Source: an uncultured Mycoplasmatota bacterium
Lineage (GTDB): Bacteria > Bacillota_I > Bacilli_A > RF39 > UBA660
Direction of reading: 5' to 3'
Assembly: GCA_900553045.1 (NCBI GenBank)
Contig: USBW01000014.1
Coordinates: forward strand, 1 to 9,653
Length of the DNA stretch: 9,653 nt
The notes below the pieces were generated by a model. That model was not told the origin of the DNA. It worked only from the letters and a program-made list of their open reading frames with translations, and did no database searches. The first letter of the stretch is position 1; the number at the start of each line of letters is the position of its first letter. The position numbers and the translations under genes are program-made. Below are positions 6,586-9,653 of the stretch, piece after piece.

Positions 6586-8942
6586 TGAGTATAATAAAAA
6601 ATGGTTCAAGGGACTTAGTTAAGAATAAAGAAAGCACTTCTATATATGGAAGTGCTTCTTTTAAATTAGAAGGAAAAAGTATTATTAAAGATAGTGAGTA
6701 TAATACGGAAATAAATAAGTCTTTTGTTAATAGATCTACTAGTGAGCAATCTTTAGATAAAGTTATAAATAATGAAAGAATTTATAAAGGGAATAATGAA
6801 TCTTTAAATAAACCTCAATATTTTAAAAATGGATATGGAGATACTGGTAGTAGAAGAGAACTAATAAGTAGGATTGAATACCCATATAAAAGTAGTCAAT
6901 ATACAAGAGCAACAATAAAAAGAGAAGAAAGAATTAATGATAGAACTTACTCTTTGTTGAATGGAAAAGAAAATAATTATAAAGCAAGAAAAAATAGTCT
7001 TATAGATGATAAAAGAATAGATTCTATAATAAAAATAAAGGAAGTTGATACAAGAGGTAATAGTTTAAGAAAAAATAATATTACAAGTAATATTACTAAA
7101 AGAAGTGAATCAGTAATAAGAGAAAATGGATTTAAAAATAGTGCTAACTATGTAAATTCTAAGCTTGATGGGATAATAAGAGTAAGAGAAGAAAGAGTAT
7201 CTGAAACAATAATAAAAAGAGATATATCTGAAACAATAATAAAAAACAATATACCTAATATAAAGAATTATGATATACAAGGAAATAGAAGAAAGAGTTT
7301 AAATATAGTAAGAAATGATAAATTAAAAGCAAAAGGAAGATATACTAATTTAATAGAGGATTTAAAATATACTAGAAGTGTAAATTTTTCAAGAGTAAAA
7401 AAGGAGTTCTTTAAAGCTAGGTATATAAGGACAATAGTAGACAATGGAATTGATAATTTAAATAGTTCAGATAATGATTATGGAAATACTTTAGCAAAAG
7501 AAAAAATGTATAGAATTGTATCAGCTCCAAGAGATTTAATAAGAGCTGGAAGAAGTTTGAAGAGAGCTTATAATGGAGCAAGGTATGTAAAAGATGTATC
7601 AAAGAATTTAAAAAACATTTCTGACATAAAGTCAATTAAACTAAAAAGAATTGTTGGAAAAGGAATAACAACTAGCTTAATAAATGAGGTTAATTCATTA
7701 AAGGGAAATGAAAATATAGGAATACAAAGCATTGTAAAAACTAAAGATACATTAGTTACTACTAAAAATACTTTAAGGTATAGTGCGAAAGCTACTAAGA
7801 AAGCAACTAAATTAACTAAAAATACTTTTGATTATGGAGCAAGAGGAATAAAACAGGTAAAGAAATTCACAAAGTTTGGTTATGATGCTGGAAAAAAACT
7901 AACTATTATGGCTACAAAACTTTTCTCTAATCCAGTAGTATTGAAGGTATTAGCTGTATTAGGAGCAGTAGTAGTGGCATTAAGTTTAATAGGAAGTATA
8001 TTTATAGGGTTTATAAGTATTTTTATTGGAGAAAATTCAAATATAGATTTTGCAGTTCCTAATGAAGAACAAAGAGCATTTATATTAAAATTAGTTCCAA
8101 TAGCTCAAGATAATTACAATGATTACGGGATTTTTCCATCAGTAACAATAGCACAAGCTATACATGAATCAGCGTGGGGAAAATCTGACCTTTCAGTAAA
8201 AGCTAATAATTTATTTGGAGTAAAAGCTGATAGTAGTTGGAAGGGACAAACTATTGATATGCCAACACAAGAACATATAAATGGAAGTAATATTACTGTA
8301 ATGGCAAAGTGGAGGAAATATGATAGTTTTGAGGATTCAGTAAAGGATCATGGAAAGTTCTTAAAGGAAAATCCAAGATATGAGCAATCAGGGGTTTTTA
8401 AAGCCAAAGATTATAAGGAACAAGCTTATGCAATTAGAATGGCTGGATATGCAACAGATCCACAATATGCAAGTTTAATTTGTAATATTATAGAGTCATA
8501 TTCATTAAATATTTATGATTTTAAAGTAGGCGATGGAAATAAAGTAGTTGAAAGAGCTATCACAACGGGTATGAGTATTGTAGGAAAATCACCTTATGTT
8601 TTTGGAGGAGGAAGAAATCCTGAAGATATTGCAGCTTTACGGTTTGATTGCAGTTCTTTTGTACATTGGTGTTATGCAAATGCTGGTCTTAATTTAGGAG
8701 ATTATAGAAGCGTAGTAACTTGGACATTAGTTACTATGGGAAGAGAAGTTAAAACTGAAGAGATGCAAAGGGGAGATTTAATTTTCTTCAATACAGAAGG
8801 AGTTGTTAATAATCATGTTGGTATTTATTTAGGAGATAATAAATTTTTACATGATGCATCCACTAATGGAGTATGGGTGAATAATTTAGAAGGATATTGG
8901 AAAAATGCCTTTAATGGTACTGTTAGAAGGGTTGTTGAATAG
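6585..8942 (+). CDS. membrane-anchored bifunctional peptidoglycan hydrolase (GH73 glucosaminidase + NlpC/P60), CD1108-like
   Basis: This is the lytic enzyme of the conjugation apparatus: it cuts glycan strands and peptide stems so the channel can cross the wall. The 785-residue protein has no signal peptide. Residues 1-445 are a basic Lys/Arg/Asn/Ser-rich arm, presumably cytoplasmic; one membrane segment follows at about 450-482. Outside come a glucosaminidase-like domain (about 495-642; catalytic Glu528 expected in AIHESAWGKSDLS) and an NlpC/P60 domain (about 655-785). In the latter, Cys689 of FDCSSFVHW, His744 of NNHVGIYLG and His756 of KFLHDAS form the expected triad. The place after virB4 matches the NlpC/P60 protein of Tn1549-type elements. 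The ATG overlaps the virB4 stop and has only a weak ribosome binding site (GCGGGTG), suggesting coupled, limited translation. A terminator-like hairpin lies about 40 bases into the gene. The arm carries short internal repeats (SETIIK twice; TKNTL/KATKKATKLTKNT). Confidence 0.93.
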   Translation: MSIIKNGSRDLVKNKESTSIYGSASFKLEGKSIIKDSEYNTEINKSFVNRSTSEQSLDKVINNERIYKGNNESLNKPQYFKNGYGDTGSRRELISRIEYPYKSSQYTRATIKREERINDRTYSLLNGKENNYKARKNSLIDDKRIDSIIKIKEVDTRGNSLRKNNITSNITKRSESVIRENGFKNSANYVNSKLDGIIRVREERVSETIIKRDISETIIKNNIPNIKNYDIQGNRRKSLNIVRNDKLKAKGRYTNLIEDLKYTRSVNFSRVKKEFFKARYIRTIVDNGIDNLNSSDNDYGNTLAKEKMYRIVSAPRDLIRAGRSLKRAYNGARYVKDVSKNLKNISDIKSIKLKRIVGKGITTSLINEVNSLKGNENIGIQSIVKTKDTLVTTKNTLRYSAKATKKATKLTKNTFDYGARGIKQVKKFTKFGYDAGKKLTIMATKLFSNPVVLKVLAVLGAVVVALSLIGSIFIGFISIFIGENSNIDFAVPNEEQRAFILKLVPIAQDNYNDYGIFPSVTIAQAIHESAWGKSDLSVKANNLFGVKADSSWKGQTIDMPTQEHINGSNITVMAKWRKYDSFEDSVKDHGKFLKENPRYEQSGVFKAKDYKEQAYAIRMAGYATDPQYASLICNIIESYSLNIYDFKVGDGNKVVERAITTGMSIVGKSPYVFGGGRNPEDIAALRFDCSSFVHWCYANAGLNLGDYRSVVTWTLVTMGREVKTEEMQRGDLIFFNTEGVVNNHVGIYLGDNKFLHDASTNGVWVNNLEGYWKNAFNGTVRRVVE
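6627..6662 (+). terminator. terminator-like hairpin inside the 5' end of the hydrolase gene
   Basis: AAGCACTTC (6632-6640) pairs perfectly with GAAGTGCTT (6649-6657) around an 8-base loop. After one bulged A, four more pairs follow (6627-6630 with 6658-6661). The 3' arm ends CTTTT. This is the shape of an intrinsic terminator, but it lies 42 bases inside an open reading frame (codons for STSIYGSASF). It could reduce transcription of the cell-wall hydrolase when ribosomes are absent and be disrupted when they translate. The T run is short, so termination strength is uncertain. Confidence 0.45.
7198..7245 (+). repeat. 21-bp direct repeat with 27-bp period in the hydrolase arm
   Basis: The same 21 bases (beginning TATCTGAAACAATAAT) occur at 7198-7218 and 7225-7245. 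The 27-bp offset equals nine codons, so the repeat encodes VSETIIKRD and then ISETIIKNN in frame. It looks like a recent in-frame tandem duplication in a poorly conserved linker. Confidence 0.75.
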
Positions 8943-8989
8943 CAAATTAGAAGTTTAGCTATTAAAACTACAAATAAGGAGCGTTTAAT

Positions 8990-9190
8990 ATGAGTATTCA
9001 AGAAAAGATAAAAGCTAAAGAAGAACAAATATTAAAGAAAAGAGAAAAAATAAAAAAAGAGGAAGAAGGTATAAAAAAATTAGAAAAAGAAATAGAAAAC
9101 TTAAAAACACTAGAAATAAAAGGATTAATAAATGAAGTAGATATTCCATATGAAGAGTTGGTAAAAATGATAAAGGAATTAAAAAATTAA
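8990..9190 (+). CDS. DUF4315-like small coiled-coil protein of conjugative elements
   Basis: A 66-residue, highly charged protein. Residues 1-43 are almost entirely Lys, Glu, Ile and Leu with heptad-like spacing (KIKAKEEQILKKREKIKKEE), which predicts a coiled coil. The C-terminal part (EVDIPYEELVKMIKEL) resembles the short conserved end of DUF4315 proteins, which follow the NlpC/P60 gene in Tn1549-type modules. There is no membrane segment or signal peptide, so it should be cytoplasmic. Its role in transfer is unknown. AAGGAG lies eight bases before the ATG, the gap from the hydrolase gene is 47 bp, and the operon terminator follows the stop by 12 bp. Confidence 0.8.
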   Translation: MSIQEKIKAKEEQILKKREKIKKEEEGIKKLEKEIENLKTLEIKGLINEVDIPYEELVKMIKELKN

Positions 9191-9202
9191 TAGCAAGACT
9201 AT

Positions 9203-9237
9203 TCCTGGATAAATTAAATTTTATCCAGGATATTTTT
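9203..9237 (+). terminator. intrinsic terminator at the end of the conjugation operon
   Basis: TCCTGGATAAA (9203-9213) pairs perfectly with TTTATCCAGGA (9220-9230) around a 6-base loop. TATTTTT follows. The 11-bp perfect stem, T-rich tail and position 12 bp after a stop codon make this the clearest terminator in the window. Confidence 0.9.
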
Positions 9238-9290
9238 ATAGTTAAAGGAAAGATAATAACAACTAAAAATAGATTATGGGAGAGAGTTTG

Positions 9291-9653
9291 ATGAAGAAGT
9301 ATGGTATTAAATCTAAAGATAACAATGATATATTAATATTCCATGCACTACCAAATGAAACTACAAAATTTCAATGGTATATTTCAGAAAATATTAATGA
9401 GAAGGGACAACCTATTGATGGACAAATATATGAATCATATACATTATCTACAGAAGTAATAAAAAGAAAAAGCTTTGAAGGAAAATACTTATATTGTGAG
9501 TATCTAGTACAAGGAATAGATCAGTATAAAAAAACAGAGTATATAAAGTTAGATTTAAATATTGATAGTATGGTTAATTCAGGAGTAATTTTTGATGATA
9601 TTTCAAAATTTGATGAACAAGGTAATATATTAAATTTAATTATAAATAATTAA
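9291..9653 (+). CDS. unrecognised small protein with an immunoglobulin-fold-like pattern
   Basis: A 120-residue protein from the ATG at 9291, chosen because GGGAGAG (9278-9284) lies six bases upstream; the in-frame ATG at 9276 overlaps that site and would add five residues. The middle part reads FQWYISEN (about 28-35), then GQPIDGQIYESYTLS (about 40-54) and GKYLYCEYLVQG (about 65-76). This is the W-Y ... Y-T-L-S ... G-K-Y-x-x-C arrangement of bacterial Ig-like domains. There is no signal peptide, membrane segment or sorting motif, so export by the usual route is not expected. It lies behind the operon terminator and probably has its own promoter, though I see no convincing one (TATAGT at 9237-9242 lacks a -35). 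The stop codon is the last three bases of the window. Function unknown. Confidence 0.8.
   Translation: MKKYGIKSKDNNDILIFHALPNETTKFQWYISENINEKGQPIDGQIYESYTLSTEVIKRKSFEGKYLYCEYLVQGIDQYKKTEYIKLDLNIDSMVNSGVIFDDISKFDEQGNILNLIINN

Noticed and set aside
7417..7635. Minus-strand open frame within the hydrolase gene
   Set aside because: Leu-rich product from reverse complement of Lys/Asn codons, no start signal, fully inside a clear gene.
7076..8297. Repeated 12-bp palindrome AGTAATATTACT (7086-7097 and 8286-8297), similar to the palindrome at 247-260
   Set aside because: Both copies encode the peptide S-N-I-T in the same frame with preferred codons, so coding plus AT bias explains them; only the intergenic copies were kept as possible operators.
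6585..8942. Hydrolase considered as a phage endolysin or tape-measure protein
   Set aside because: Two wall-cutting domains after one membrane segment and the virB4 neighbour fit a conjugation protein; no other phage genes are present.

Overview
The window is very AT-rich (Arg almost always AGA, Ile often ATA) with strong AAGGAGG-type ribosome binding sites. This points to a low-GC Firmicute, most likely a Clostridium or close relative. The content is a Gram-positive conjugation module (type IV secretion) of the broad Tn1549/CTn type, carried on an integrative conjugative element or a conjugative plasmid. No replication, integration or relaxase gene is visible, so the sequence does not say which.

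Layout: (1) Positions 2-244 hold the 3' end of an unrecognised gene, possibly a small ribbon-helix-helix-like DNA-binding protein. (2) Positions 245-404 are non-coding. They hold small AT-rich palindromes, a convincing intrinsic terminator (308-335), a second A/U-rich hairpin (349-386) and a near-perfect Shine-Dalgarno. (3) Positions 405-9190 form one tightly packed plus-strand operon: a PcfB/DUF3801-type accessory protein whose reading frame is broken near its 5' end; a VirD4/TraG coupling ATPase; a Maff2-type small membrane protein; a VirB6/TrbL-like polytopic channel protein; a PrgI-family membrane protein; a VirB4/TraE ATPase; a membrane-anchored two-domain peptidoglycan hydrolase (GH73-type glucosaminidase plus NlpC/P60); and a DUF4315-like coiled-coil protein. 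Two junctions are TAATG stop/start overlaps, and prgI and virB4 overlap by about 170 bp in different frames. (4) A strong intrinsic terminator at 9203-9237 closes the operon. (5) A separate small gene (9291-9653) encodes a protein with an immunoglobulin-fold-like pattern and no signal peptide.

How the parts should work together: the PcfB-like protein and VirD4 bring the relaxase-DNA complex (relaxase encoded elsewhere) to the channel; the Maff2, TrbL-like and PrgI proteins form the inner-membrane part; VirB4 powers assembly; the hydrolase opens the cell wall locally.

The module itself is a known type. Points worth a second look: the split pcfB frame, which loss of one copy of a 7-bp repeat would exactly explain; two perfect long hairpins 35 bp apart inside the TrbL-like gene; a terminator-like hairpin just inside the hydrolase gene; the long dual-coding prgI/virB4 overlap; the unusual 450-residue basic cytoplasmic arm of the hydrolase; and the Ig-like protein after the operon terminator. 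I see no clear evidence for a wholly new system.
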